A DNA stretch of 25,684 nt, taken from the NCBI GenBank assembly GCA_014799765.1, contig JAAVHK010000151.1, positions 1 to 25,684 on the forward strand, read 5' to 3'. Numbering within the stretch: position 1 is the stretch's first letter; each line of letters begins with the position of its first letter. The translations under genes and the position numbers were made by a program. The stretch comes from Ruminococcus sp. (GTDB lineage Bacteria > Bacillota > Clostridia > Oscillospirales > Ruminococcaceae). The notes under the pieces were generated by a model. It was not told the origin of the DNA. It ran no database searches and saw only the letters and a program-made list of their open reading frames with translations. Below are positions 1-8,555 of this stretch, in pieces.

Positions 1-182
1 CACCAATAAGAACAAATACATTTACACCAAGTTTTCCACCTATCGTAAAAAACTGAGACCAGATATTTATATAAATATTATCAGATTGAAGCCCGCAATC
101 ATTTGTAATTAATCAGCCACATAGACAAGATACGCAATAATTCAAAGGCAGAATTTCTTACAGAGGTTTTTTCTTCATTCAT
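1..182 (-). pseudogene. Acyltransferase family 3 protein, N-terminal part (runs off left edge; frame broken)
   Basis: The start ATG at 182 has a strong AAAGGAGG site 7 bases upstream. The first 24 residues (MNEEKTSVRNSAFELLRILS and on) match the opening of integral-membrane acyltransferase-3 proteins, which typically read RNxxxELLRIxxMxxI. The frame then hits a stop near 98. Shifting by one base around 108-113 restores a reading that includes GGKLGVNVFVLIG, a typical motif of this family. These enzymes transfer acetyl or other acyl groups to cell-surface sugars. It follows the flippase gene in the same direction, so it is probably the next gene of the polysaccharide operon and modifies that glycan. 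The break is either a sequence error or a real frameshift. Most of the gene lies outside the window, so its fate is unknown. Confidence 0.6.
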
Positions 183-216
183 TAAATTGCCTCCTTTATA
201 TTTTTTATCATATATA

Positions 217-1659
217 TTAATGTCTTTTTAATTTCTGTAGAATATTAATAAGCATATTGTCCTTACGGCGATAAAAAATTATAAATGCGGTAATTCCATA
301 TACTACAACACCACAAACAACCTGCAATATCAGTACACTTACACTTGGATTCATTACATGACCTATGTTCCATACAATACAGAACATGATAATTCCGGTA
401 ATCAGAAATATAAATGCTTCTTTACAGTATGCCAGAACCGGCAGTTCTTTTCTTACAACAAATGCCTGCACAAGACATACACTTATTTCAGCACAAAGCG
501 TTCCGATTGTTGCACCCATTGCACCATATATGGGAATAAGAATAATATTCAGAATGATATTACATACAGCACCGACTACTACAGAAGTAAGATACTCTTT
601 ATCACGTGAATGCGGTATCAGATATTGTGTGCGGATAATATTAGCATATGACATAAAGGGAATAGTAAATGAAAGTCCGACTATTAACGGTCCGGAAGGG
701 ATAAACTTATCTCCCCAGAAAACCGGTGCAAATGTCTGACCAATACTGGCTACCCCGAATGACAATGCAAATGCAAGACACATTATATATCGCATAGACT
801 GTGATATATAAATTATAGCAGTTTTATTATCTGATTTTGAAGCCAGATTAGACATCTTAGGAAGCATAACAGTTCCGAATGAACCAATAATAGATACAGG
901 CATATTAACAACTTTTTCAGCATTCTCATAAAATCCGAGTTGCGTTTTGCTACTGAGCATACCAATCATAATTTTATCCATATATTTATACAGGCTTATT
1001 GCAATAACAGGCAGAAATAAAACAATCATAGGTTTAAGATGAACTTTTATACTGTCTTTGTCCGGTTTTAATATACGAACATATTTCCGAAGCACTATCC
1101 ACAGAGACATCTGTGATATGAGCGAGCCAAGACCCATTATCAGACAATAAATCCACAGGTCATCACTGTCGTTGACAAATAAGAAAATACATATTACATT
1201 AATAATTTTAATAACTGTGCTTCGTAATACAGTAAGCTTGAATTTTTCAATGCCGAAGTAAAACCAGCTTATATCAAACAAGGCACCGAGTACAACAGAA
1301 AACTGTATCAGAGAATAAATTTTTTCTGTTGCAAAAAACAATACATAAACAACATAGCAGATACAGCATATAAGCGATACAAAAATATGAACAAACAGTA
1401 TATTTGAAAAAGTAACATTCAGTTTGTCCTGATTGTCTCTTGCCTGTGCGATTGCACGGTTTCCGTAATTTTTTATACCAAGCATAGCAAACAATACAAA
1501 ATAGTTTGCAATTGTATAGGTATAAGAATAATTGCCAACGCCGTCCGCACCGATTACCCTTGCTATATAGGGAGAAGTTACAAACGGAAGAATCAGAATC
1601 AGTAATTCATATATCATCTGATAAGCAAAATTTTTTTTAACGCTTGAATCTTTACTCAT
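217..1659 (-). CDS. Polysaccharide flippase, Wzx-like (MATE/PST superfamily)
   Basis: A 480-residue, very hydrophobic protein with about 12-14 predicted membrane helices along its whole length. The N-terminus (KNFAYQMIYELLILILPFVT, then SPYIARVIGADGVGNYSY) is the classic start of the Polysacc_synt/PST flippase family, and the length is normal for it. Such proteins move undecaprenyl-diphosphate-linked oligosaccharide units across the cytoplasmic membrane before polymerisation. Its ATG overlaps the stop of the polymerase gene by four bases (ATGA), implying translational coupling. Together with the Wzy-like neighbour it indicates a Wzx/Wzy-dependent pathway. Substrate specificity cannot be read from sequence. 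The family is confident; the exact substrate is inferred only from neighbouring genes. Confidence 0.9.
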   Translation of the reverse strand: MSKDSSVKKNFAYQMIYELLILILPFVTSPYIARVIGADGVGNYSYTYTIANYFVLFAMLGIKNYGNRAIAQARDNQDKLNVTFSNILFVHIFVSLICCICYVVYVLFFATEKIYSLIQFSVVLGALFDISWFYFGIEKFKLTVLRSTVIKIINVICIFLFVNDSDDLWIYCLIMGLGSLISQMSLWIVLRKYVRILKPDKDSIKVHLKPMIVLFLPVIAISLYKYMDKIMIGMLSSKTQLGFYENAEKVVNMPVSIIGSFGTVMLPKMSNLASKSDNKTAIIYISQSMRYIMCLAFALSFGVASIGQTFAPVFWGDKFIPSGPLIVGLSFTIPFMSYANIIRTQYLIPHSRDKEYLTSVVVGAVCNIILNIILIPIYGAMGATIGTLCAEISVCLVQAFVVRKELPVLAYCKEAFIFLITGIIMFCIVWNIGHVMNPSVSVLILQVVCGVVVYGITAFIIFYRRKDNMLINILQKLKRH

Positions 1660-2852
1660 TGTTTAATTTTCAGTCTCCTTTTTATCTGTATTTCTGTACG
1701 TTCACCTTTTAATATTTTATCAGCTTCCATACCTAAAATAAGCATAGGATATAAAAGAATTGTACCTGTTATAGCTTCAGTAAGACCCATAATAAGAAAT
1801 GAAAACAATACAAATAATATCGTCTTGCTGTATATAGTGTCACGGGTTGACTTCAGAGTTTTATTTGCAAAACCATATCCTATAAGAAGAATTGCTATTA
1901 AAACCAGACCACCATTCATCATTATATACAAAATATAATTATGCGGATGTGTAAAAAAAGGACTTTTCAGTAAACGAACATAATGGTCACTCGTCAGATA
2001 ACCATATCCTAACATAAGTTTCTCAGAAAGTAAACGTAATATCCTGTCCCATATAATTGTTCTGCCTGTAAATGTCAAATCCTTATGCAATATATCTTCA
2101 ATAAGGAAATCAAATAAATACTGAGCCTTTAAAATAACAATCAATGTAAAAAACAATATTGTAACAATAATTCCGTTTTTCAAAGAAAATATTTTAGGTA
2201 ATTTTCTGTTTCTATATATTATAAAAAACAACAGAAAAATTGCAAATCCTACAATACTGGTAGATGAACCATTCAGGATAAATGTAAGCAGAGAACACAA
2301 AATAAGCAATATAACGTTAAAATTACATTTGTTATATTTATAATATGAACTTATAATTGAAATTGCAACAATCGGCAATATTGTTCTTATCTGAATATTC
2401 TTATATCCCAGAAACCAGTTTTTATCATAATTCGGTGTACTATACAAACCATGCGGAAACATTATAATAGTAAGCAGATTGATATATACAAAAACCTGAA
2501 GAACTGAAACCGATTTAAAAAGAACTTTCGGATTATTATTCAACCATAAATAAAACAACAGACAAGCTCCCAGACTTGAAAAATTGTCTCTCATATATTC
2601 ATATAACAATCCGGATTCACGGAATGTTGATAAAAACATCATACCAAAAAAAGCACAAATCCATATAAACTGCTTGGTGATATAACCATTCACAATTGTC
2701 AGCAGAAACAAAAAAACAACACATAACACACTGGCATACATATATGTTTTATGAATAACTCTCTGTGTATCAAAATAAGGAATCCTTATTAAAATCAATT
2801 CCATTATAACAACAAGTAACTGACTGCCGAAAATTTTACTTTTAGTAATCAT
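1656..2852 (-). CDS. O-antigen/capsule polymerase, Wzy-like (O-antigen ligase family membrane protein)
   Basis: A 398-residue integral membrane protein with about 10-11 hydrophobic segments. A large loop between the last helices carries FTGRTIIWD (residues 261-269), GYGYL (282-286) and the HPHN motif (302-305), which mark the Wzy_C/O-antigen ligase superfamily. This superfamily joins lipid-linked repeat units into long chains, or ligates chains to acceptors, on the outer face of the membrane. With a flippase directly downstream, polymerase is the better reading than ligase. It has a good GAAAGAGGTG ribosome site just before the ATG. These proteins diverge quickly, so the call rests on topology, the loop motifs and context rather than close identity. 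Confidence 0.85.
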   Translation of the reverse strand: MITKSKIFGSQLLVVIMELILIRIPYFDTQRVIHKTYMYASVLCVVFLFLLTIVNGYITKQFIWICAFFGMMFLSTFRESGLLYEYMRDNFSSLGACLLFYLWLNNNPKVLFKSVSVLQVFVYINLLTIIMFPHGLYSTPNYDKNWFLGYKNIQIRTILPIVAISIISSYYKYNKCNFNVILLILCSLLTFILNGSSTSIVGFAIFLLFFIIYRNRKLPKIFSLKNGIIVTILFFTLIVILKAQYLFDFLIEDILHKDLTFTGRTIIWDRILRLLSEKLMLGYGYLTSDHYVRLLKSPFFTHPHNYILYIMMNGGLVLIAILLIGYGFANKTLKSTRDTIYSKTILFVLFSFLIMGLTEAITGTILLYPMLILGMEADKILKGERTEIQIKRRLKIKQ

Positions 2853-2922
2853 TTTTCACCTCTTTCTACTCACAACATCTTAATTAAAGTAACCGAAAAG
2901 AAATTTTTTTATTCAGGATGTA

Positions 2923-3867
2923 TTATACATTCTTTTCTGACAATGCCTTTTCCCTTGAAAGCAATTGTTTATTTGCCTTGATAGTTTTATATTTCTGGAA
3001 TATACCAATAAGTTTATAACATGGTATAATTAATCCCATTTTTGAGAGATAGTATTTTATCAGTTCTTTTTTAGAACCGTTAATCTTATAGACTTCATAA
3101 AATTCTTCAGAAGGGTTGATACCGTTAGATGCCTTAAGATGACCTACTGTTTTAAGACGTGAAACATAAAAATCAGGATATTCATTTTTGTCATTCCTGT
3201 ATTTATTCAGAATATAAAGATGTGCTTCAAGAGCTTTCTTTTTTCCACCCATTGTAATGGAATCATCCTGAAGATAACGGTGAACCAGTACTTTATTTAC
3301 ATAATAAAATTTATAAAGGCGACCTGCTCTGAAAGTCCATTCTACATCCTGTGCCTTACGAAGACTGAAATCAAATTTAACATTTTCAAATACCTCTCGT
3401 TTTGCAACGATAGCCTGTGTTCCGACAGGAACAAGTGTATAAAGTGTTTTATAAGATACAATACCTGATTTTTTTATGGTCGGAGTATACAAAGGGTGGC
3501 TATCAGGATAATCTAAATCTTTCATTTTACAGAAAGAAACTTCTGCACCGGATTTTTTCATGGCTTTAAGCTGAATTTCCAGTTTTCTCGGAAGCCATTC
3601 GTCATCACTGTCCTGAAACGCTATATACTCTCCCCTGGCGAGTTCAATGCCCTTATTTCTTGCAGTACACGCACCGCTGTTTTTATCTAAACAAAAATAG
3701 CGAAGTCGGGAATCATGTATTGTTTCCAGTACTTCCTTTGTATTGTCTGTGGAACAATCGTCCACAACAATAACTTCCAGATTTTTATATGTCTGATTCA
3801 ATACACTTTCTACAGAGCGTTTTATAGTTGCACTACGGTTATACGACGGAATAATAACAGAAACCAT
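2923..3867 (-). CDS. Glycosyltransferase family 2 (GT-A fold)
   Basis: A 314-residue cytoplasmic glycosyltransferase. The open frame extends 13 codons further upstream, but AGGAGG lies just before the ATG at 3867, giving the canonical GT2 start MVSVIIPSYNRSATI. Visible motifs are the nucleotide-binding DDCSTD (residues 36-41), NSGACTARNKGI (63-74), where the sugar nucleotide sits, and DSDDEW (86-91), which contains the metal-binding DxD-type acidic cluster. It would transfer one sugar from a nucleotide donor onto the growing lipid-linked repeat unit. It sits between the glycerophosphotransferase and polymerase genes. Donor and linkage cannot be predicted from sequence. Confidence 0.92.
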   Translation of the reverse strand: MVSVIIPSYNRSATIKRSVESVLNQTYKNLEVIVVDDCSTDNTKEVLETIHDSRLRYFCLDKNSGACTARNKGIELARGEYIAFQDSDDEWLPRKLEIQLKAMKKSGAEVSFCKMKDLDYPDSHPLYTPTIKKSGIVSYKTLYTLVPVGTQAIVAKREVFENVKFDFSLRKAQDVEWTFRAGRLYKFYYVNKVLVHRYLQDDSITMGGKKKALEAHLYILNKYRNDKNEYPDFYVSRLKTVGHLKASNGINPSEEFYEVYKINGSKKELIKYYLSKMGLIIPCYKLIGIFQKYKTIKANKQLLSREKALSEKNV

Positions 3868-3927
3868 TATGCTGTTTCCTCCTAATAAGATTATTGATAA
3901 TTTCAATTGTGATAGAATAAAATCAAA

Positions 3928-5100
3928 TTATATTTGCCTCAGGATAAAACCGGCAAGTTGCTTACAGGCATTGCCTTTATCGTAACCACCCATTAAATTA
4001 TAATGATATTTCATTCTTTCGACAAAATCAGCCTCATCAAATGTAATCACCGCATTTATTAATTCGTCGAAAGTTTCACATAAAGGAAATCCCCATTTTT
4101 TAATATCAATATACATACTTCTTTTATCCAGATAATTTTTCAAATCATAAGTATAAAGAAGACATGGTTTATGAGTAAGGGAATAATCCCATATTGCTGA
4201 AGAATAGTCAGATATAAGAAAATCAGCGGAAAGCAACAATTCCTGCATATCCGGATAGTTACTGGCATCAATTACGTTTCCGTTAATCTTATTTTTGCTT
4301 AAATGATGCATTCTGGTAACTATAACCCATTTTCCGCCGAAACGTTGTTCCAATGCCTTGCTTAAAGTCTCGGCATTAAATACAAAAGGGTATTTTTCGT
4401 CATATTTCCATGTAGGTGCATAAAGACAGAAATGAGTGTTTTTTTCAAGTCCTATTTTCCTGAATGTTTTCTGTTTTATTTTTTCCTTTTCTTCCGGAGA
4501 CAAAAAAAAGATATCATTTCGCTGTAAGCCGGTCTTTAATACTTTTCCTTTAAATCTCAATCCATTCCGGATAAAATGTTTTGTAAACATTCTGCTACTG
4601 GAGATAAAAAGACTGATATTTTCAGAATTAAACTCCATTGCTTTTATCATTTGTTTACTATTTTGGTTTTTATTCTGGTCCAATCCGGCTACCTTATACG
4701 CTCCGCCACCATGCCATGTATCAATGACAATCTGTCCGGATTTTGTTTTAAGAAGCTGATAGGGATAAATATTAGTAATAATAAATTTTGCACTCGCATA
4801 ATAATAAAGAAAACGTAAAGAGTTATACGGAACAACAGTAAATTTATTAAGCATTTTATTTTTTTCAATCGGTGTATTTTTCCGAAATGCCCATATTATT
4901 TCAAATTTTTCAGGATAATTTTTTTCAAGATACTCTGAAATTGCTTTAGGACTGCATGAGTATTGTTCACCATTAAAACTATAGCAGACAATACGGTTTT
5001 TTCTTATGGGTACGTATTCAGACAAAAAGCTAAATAAACACCTGAGAAACCTGAGCAAATAATTTTTGTATTGTTTATTCAAATTTATTCTTCCTTTCAT
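3928..5100 (-). CDS. CDP-glycerol:glycan glycerophosphotransferase (TagB/TagF-like)
   Basis: About 390 residues, covering only the catalytic half of TagF-type enzymes. Family motifs are DTWHGGGAYK (residues 127-136), YAPTW (227-231), TRMHH (262-266) and the nucleotide-binding SDYSSAIWDY (297-306). This family transfers glycerol-phosphate (sometimes ribitol-phosphate) from a CDP-alditol to teichoic acids or capsular sugars. As a single copy among sugar transferases it more likely adds phosphoglycerol side groups than builds a teichoic chain. No CDP-glycerol synthase (TagD) is in the window. The ATG at 5100 has only a weak upstream site. A TTG at 5082 lies 6 bases after AAAGGAAG and may be the true start, giving 384 residues. 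Confidence 0.88.
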   Translation of the reverse strand: MKGRINLNKQYKNYLLRFLRCLFSFLSEYVPIRKNRIVCYSFNGEQYSCSPKAISEYLEKNYPEKFEIIWAFRKNTPIEKNKMLNKFTVVPYNSLRFLYYYASAKFIITNIYPYQLLKTKSGQIVIDTWHGGGAYKVAGLDQNKNQNSKQMIKAMEFNSENISLFISSSRMFTKHFIRNGLRFKGKVLKTGLQRNDIFFLSPEEKEKIKQKTFRKIGLEKNTHFCLYAPTWKYDEKYPFVFNAETLSKALEQRFGGKWVIVTRMHHLSKNKINGNVIDASNYPDMQELLLSADFLISDYSSAIWDYSLTHKPCLLYTYDLKNYLDKRSMYIDIKKWGFPLCETFDELINAVITFDEADFVERMKYHYNLMGGYDKGNACKQLAGFILRQI

Positions 5101-5123
5101 ACATTAATGAGTATCACCGAAAA

Positions 5124-5696
5124 TTAATGAAGGAAAGTCGCACTGCCTACTTTGTATTTAATATCTTTAGTTCTGTTTCTTATTTTTTTTGCCGGAACAC
5201 CACCCCAGATTTCATATGGCGGAATATCTTTTGTCACAACAGCACCTGCTGCCACAACCGCACCGTCACCGATTTTCACACCTTGCAATATAGTTGCACC
5301 CGTACCAATCCAACAGTGATGACCAATTTTCACCGGATAAAATTCAGCAATAAAATCAGAGGCATCAACATCATGGCTACCAGTAATAATTTTAACATGA
5401 CTGGATATATTTGTATCATTTCCAACGGTAATACCACCACGTGCATCAAGTTCCGCAAACCAGCCTATCGCTACTCTGTCGCCTAATTTCAGTGCTTTCG
5501 GAAGCAGAATCTCTACTCTACGGCTTGGCAACGTTCCTTTACCGAATTTTGCACCTAACAACTGATAATACCATTTTCTGATATGACGGCTTGGCAATTT
5601 ATTAATAAATGCATTTCCGAACAGTACTAATGCATAATATACACATTTTACTGCTTTAGGCATATCTCCTGCCAGACTTTTATTATGATTTGACAT
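5124..5696 (-). CDS. Hexapeptide-repeat (left-handed beta-helix) O-acetyltransferase
   Basis: A 190-residue member of the WcaF/maltose-acetyltransferase-like group. From about residue 65 it shows imperfect [LIV]-G-x4 hexapeptides: LGDRVAIG, VGNDTNI, IGHHCWIGTGATIL, VKIGDGAVVAAGAVVTKD. It ends with IWGGVPAKKIRNR, a common closing segment in this family. The His-containing GSHDVD segment is probably at the active site. These trimeric enzymes use acetyl-CoA to O-acetylate sugars; here a glycan intermediate is the likely acceptor. The gene overlaps the upstream GT4 gene by 14 bases and has AAGGAG inside that gene, so the two are co-translated. Confidence 0.9.
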   Translation of the reverse strand: MSNHNKSLAGDMPKAVKCVYYALVLFGNAFINKLPSRHIRKWYYQLLGAKFGKGTLPSRRVEILLPKALKLGDRVAIGWFAELDARGGITVGNDTNISSHVKIITGSHDVDASDFIAEFYPVKIGHHCWIGTGATILQGVKIGDGAVVAAGAVVTKDIPPYEIWGGVPAKKIRNRTKDIKYKVGSATFLH

Positions 5697-6786
5697 CTGC
5701 TAAACACTCCTTATAATATTGAATATAGCTTTCAGAAAGTCGTTTAAATGAAAAACTTTCGTTATATGTTTTTAAGGCATTCTGTTCAAATTCCGTGCGG
5801 ATATCAGTATTTTCCGCAAGAAATACAACTTTTTCCGCAATTTTTCCGGAACTTCTTGCCGGTATAAGCAAGCCGTTTTTACCGTCTTCAATTATTTCAA
5901 CAGTACCGTCAACGGCAGTACCGATTACTGTCTTGCCCACTGAAAATGCTTCAATAGGTGTAAGCGGTAAGCCCTCCCACAGCGAACTAAGAACAATAAA
6001 ATCCAGCTGTGATATTACATTCTGAATGTCGTTCCGGTAACCAAGAAATATTATATCATCTTCCTTACAGAATTTATCTCTTAATTTCAGTAATTTTTCC
6101 TTGTCCTCACCGTCGCCGACTATAATATATTTCACATTATTACATTTACGCTTTACTTTCGTAAACGATTTTATAAAATATTTCATGCCCTTTTGTTCGG
6201 AAAGTCTTCCGACGTTTCCAACAAGTACAAAACCTTTTTCTTTCAGTTCCTGAAGTTGCGGTATAATCTCAACCGGCTCATTATATGCCTTTACAGCATT
6301 ATGAATCACTTTTACGTCAGACAGTCCATAAACTTCATTAAGATTCTTCTGAACCATACTGCCACAGGCAATAAGATGTGCCTTACGATACGCAAAACGG
6401 GTAAGTCTGATTTTATCCGTAAATGTATTATGCGAGGTGTTGAAAAAAACAATTGACTTGTTACAATAGGTCAGAAGTCTTGTATAGAATCCTGCCATTC
6501 TGTGATGCGTATGAATAACATTAATTTTTTCCTTACGGATTATACGCTTTACTTTCAGGAATGTCTTTAAAATAGTATCAGGTGACTTTTTTTCAATATC
6601 GGGTATTCTGTAATGTTTTATGTGCATTGCAGAAAGTTTTTCGGTATTTACTCCGCCACACGAACAGACTACTATTTTATTGACTATCGGTTTAAAAATC
6701 TCGCATAACTGCAAGACAACATTTTCTGTCCCACCAAGATTCATTGAACGTGTAAAAAATAAAATATTTGCTTCACTTAATTCCAT
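5683..6786 (-). CDS. Glycosyltransferase family 4 (GT-B fold)
   Basis: A 367-residue retaining glycosyltransferase. The N-terminal domain opens with ILFFTRSMNLGGTENV (residues 8-23), the acceptor-side glycine motif of GT4 enzymes. The C-terminal Rossmann domain has VGNVGRLSEQKG (189-200), VGDGEDKEKL (223-232) and EGLPLTPIE (271-279), the EX7E signature that binds the donor nucleotide sugar. It acts at the inner face of the membrane to extend the lipid-linked repeat unit. It overlaps both neighbours by 14 bases, part of a tightly packed operon core. The sugar could be GDP-heptose, because retaining GT4 enzymes often use GDP-sugars, but this is only suggested by the adjacent heptose genes. Confidence 0.9.
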   Translation of the reverse strand: MELSEANILFFTRSMNLGGTENVVLQLCEIFKPIVNKIVVCSCGGVNTEKLSAMHIKHYRIPDIEKKSPDTILKTFLKVKRIIRKEKINVIHTHHRMAGFYTRLLTYCNKSIVFFNTSHNTFTDKIRLTRFAYRKAHLIACGSMVQKNLNEVYGLSDVKVIHNAVKAYNEPVEIIPQLQELKEKGFVLVGNVGRLSEQKGMKYFIKSFTKVKRKCNNVKYIIVGDGEDKEKLLKLRDKFCKEDDIIFLGYRNDIQNVISQLDFIVLSSLWEGLPLTPIEAFSVGKTVIGTAVDGTVEIIEDGKNGLLIPARSSGKIAEKVVFLAENTDIRTEFEQNALKTYNESFSFKRLSESYIQYYKECLADVKS

Positions 6787-7534
6787 GATTACCCCTGTTT
6801 CTGTACTTAAACACCAGTTTTATAATTTTCATATCGTCTATAAAATATCTTTTAAAAAGTCTTTTAGGTTCCTGAAAAAATCTGTAAAGCCATTCCAGAC
6901 CATGATTACTCATCCAACGTGGTGCACGGTTTACATTTCCGGCGAGGAAATCAACTGTTGCACCGGCACATACTGATACCGTTGCATCATATTTAAGATA
7001 GTTTTCATATATCCACTTTTCCTGTTTCGGACAACCGAAACAAGCTATAACAATATCCGGACTTACTGCGGAAATCATTTCATTTATCTTTTCAAGTTCA
7101 TTGTTATCATTTTCAAATCCGAACGGTGGCGAATACGTACCTACAATCTTAATGCCGTCTAATTTTTTTTCAAGATTCTGTTTCGCCTTTTCAGCGATTC
7201 CTGTCGCACCACCTATAATAAAAATGCTGTAACCTCTTTTTGTAGCGACTTTACAGAGATTAGGCACAAGGTCTGAACCGCTTATTTTTTCCTTTACGGG
7301 ATTTTTATATAATTCAGAAATCCATACCAATGGCTTGCCGTCAACAAGTGTAAGGTCAGCTTCGTCAGTTATTTTCTTTAAATAAGAGTCTTTTTCCATT
7401 TTCATGACTACATCTACATTTATAGCCACAACATATGACTTTTTTTTCTTCTCGATAAGTCTGCAAATTTCTTTAAGCGTTTCAGTCATGCTGACGTTGT
7501 TCACATAGGTATTCAGTAATGGCTGTTTTTTCAT
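6773..7534 (-). CDS. WecG/TagA/CpsF family glycosyltransferase (GT26)
   Basis: 253 residues, the normal length for GT26. All family landmarks are present: LVDGKPLVW (residues 63-71) with Asp65, matching the proposed catalytic aspartate of TagA; FGCPKQEKW (166-174); GATVDFLAG (191-199); RAPRWM (203-208); and the C-terminal GLEWLYRFFQEPKRL (212-226), which forms the membrane-associated appendage. TagA-type enzymes add the second sugar (such as ManNAc) to an undecaprenyl-diphosphate-linked GlcNAc. This gene therefore suggests that the glycan is built on a lipid-PP-HexNAc primer. It shares a four-base ATGA overlap with hddA and overlaps the GT4 gene by 14 bases. The initiating transferase (TagO-like) is not in the window. 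Confidence 0.93.
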   Translation of the reverse strand: MKKQPLLNTYVNNVSMTETLKEICRLIEKKKKSYVVAINVDVVMKMEKDSYLKKITDEADLTLVDGKPLVWISELYKNPVKEKISGSDLVPNLCKVATKRGYSIFIIGGATGIAEKAKQNLEKKLDGIKIVGTYSPPFGFENDNNELEKINEMISAVSPDIVIACFGCPKQEKWIYENYLKYDATVSVCAGATVDFLAGNVNRAPRWMSNHGLEWLYRFFQEPKRLFKRYFIDDMKIIKLVFKYRNRGNHGIK

Positions 7535-8544
7535 AATAAATCTTCCTTTGGTTCATAACTTTCGGGGCTGTAATGAATTACTCTTGTTCCGCCGTTCTCA
7601 AATTTAAACGGTACATAAAGCAGTTCTTTCATAGCATTCATAACTTCCGCTTGTTTTTCGGGCTGTACGTAGAAAATAAGGAAACCTCCTCCACCTGCTC
7701 CAAGCAGTTTACCGCCTAAAGCTCCGGCAGATATTCCTTTTTCGTACAGTCCGTCAATACTGTTTGTAGTAATCGCACCACCGGTCTGTTTTTTCAGACG
7801 CCATGTTTTGTCAAGCAGTCTGCCGAAATCATCTAAATCACAATACTTGTCCTCAAGAATTGATTCAGCATCATCTACAAGTCTGTACATTTCCTGAAGC
7901 TGTCTGATTTTTTCTTCGTATCCGGCTTTATTTGCTTTCTGCATATCAGAAGAAAACCTTGTAAAACCGGTAAAAAACATCATAAGATTATCATTAAGCT
8001 GTTTTTTTCTGTCGGGGTGAATGATAATCGGTTTAACATCATACGTACCATCCTTGTTAAATTCAATACGGTTCATACCACCGAAACTCGCTGCAATCTG
8101 GTCCTGCCAACCTCCCTCTTCCTGACACAGTACACGTTCAAGATAAATTGCCTCGTCTGCAAGTTTTTTCTTATCGGCGTACTTACCTTTCAGACAGTAA
8201 AAAGCATTCAGCATTCCGACGGCAAATGAAGAAGATGTACCTAATCCGGAACGTGCCGGAAGGTCGGCTTCATACGTAAGCCTTATTTCATGCATATCAA
8301 GCATCTTCATTGCATTTCTTACCGCAGGGTGCTGAATATCTTCTACAGATGTCACACGCTCTGTTTTACTGTAGGATATTTCCGTACAGTAATCAAAAAA
8401 ACGTGGCAGATGTCGCACATTGACATAACAATATTTATCAAATGTAGTACTTAATACCGCTCCGCCATATTCTCTGAAGAATTTTTCCATATCCGTACCA
8501 CCGCCGAAAAAACTCATACGAAAAGGTGTTTTTGTAATTATCAT
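7531..8544 (-). CDS. hddA: D-glycero-alpha-D-manno-heptose 7-phosphate kinase (GHMP family)
   Basis: A 337-residue GHMP kinase. It begins with the HddA-type motif KTPFRMSFFGGGTDME (residues 5-20) and has the ATP-binding loop LPARSGLGTSSS (95-106) and the C-terminal glycine-rich KLLGAGGGGF. The enzyme phosphorylates heptose 7-phosphate at C1 to the alpha-1,7-bisphosphate, the step that commits to the GDP-heptose branch. In the ADP-heptose branch for lipopolysaccharide, HldE performs the beta-specific reaction. Neighbouring GmhA and HddC-GmhB supply the previous and following steps, which makes this substrate far more likely than another GHMP sugar. A good AAGGAG site precedes the ATG. Confidence 0.92.
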   Translation of the reverse strand: MIITKTPFRMSFFGGGTDMEKFFREYGGAVLSTTFDKYCYVNVRHLPRFFDYCTEISYSKTERVTSVEDIQHPAVRNAMKMLDMHEIRLTYEADLPARSGLGTSSSFAVGMLNAFYCLKGKYADKKKLADEAIYLERVLCQEEGGWQDQIAASFGGMNRIEFNKDGTYDVKPIIIHPDRKKQLNDNLMMFFTGFTRFSSDMQKANKAGYEEKIRQLQEMYRLVDDAESILEDKYCDLDDFGRLLDKTWRLKKQTGGAITTNSIDGLYEKGISAGALGGKLLGAGGGGFLIFYVQPEKQAEVMNAMKELLYVPFKFENGGTRVIHYSPESYEPKEDLL

Positions 8545-8555
8545 TTTTATTCTCC

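Noticed and set aside
3927..5100. A teichoic acid biosynthesis cluster
   Set aside because: The TagA-like and TagF-like genes are suggestive, but TagO, TagB/TagF pairs, TagD and the TagGH exporter are absent, and Wzx/Wzy genes indicate a repeat-unit polysaccharide instead.
5436..5446. CACGTG core inside the acetyltransferase gene as a second parS
   Set aside because: The flanking bases do not form the GTTYC/GRAAC arms, so only the six-base core matches. The same is true of the CACGTG near 603.
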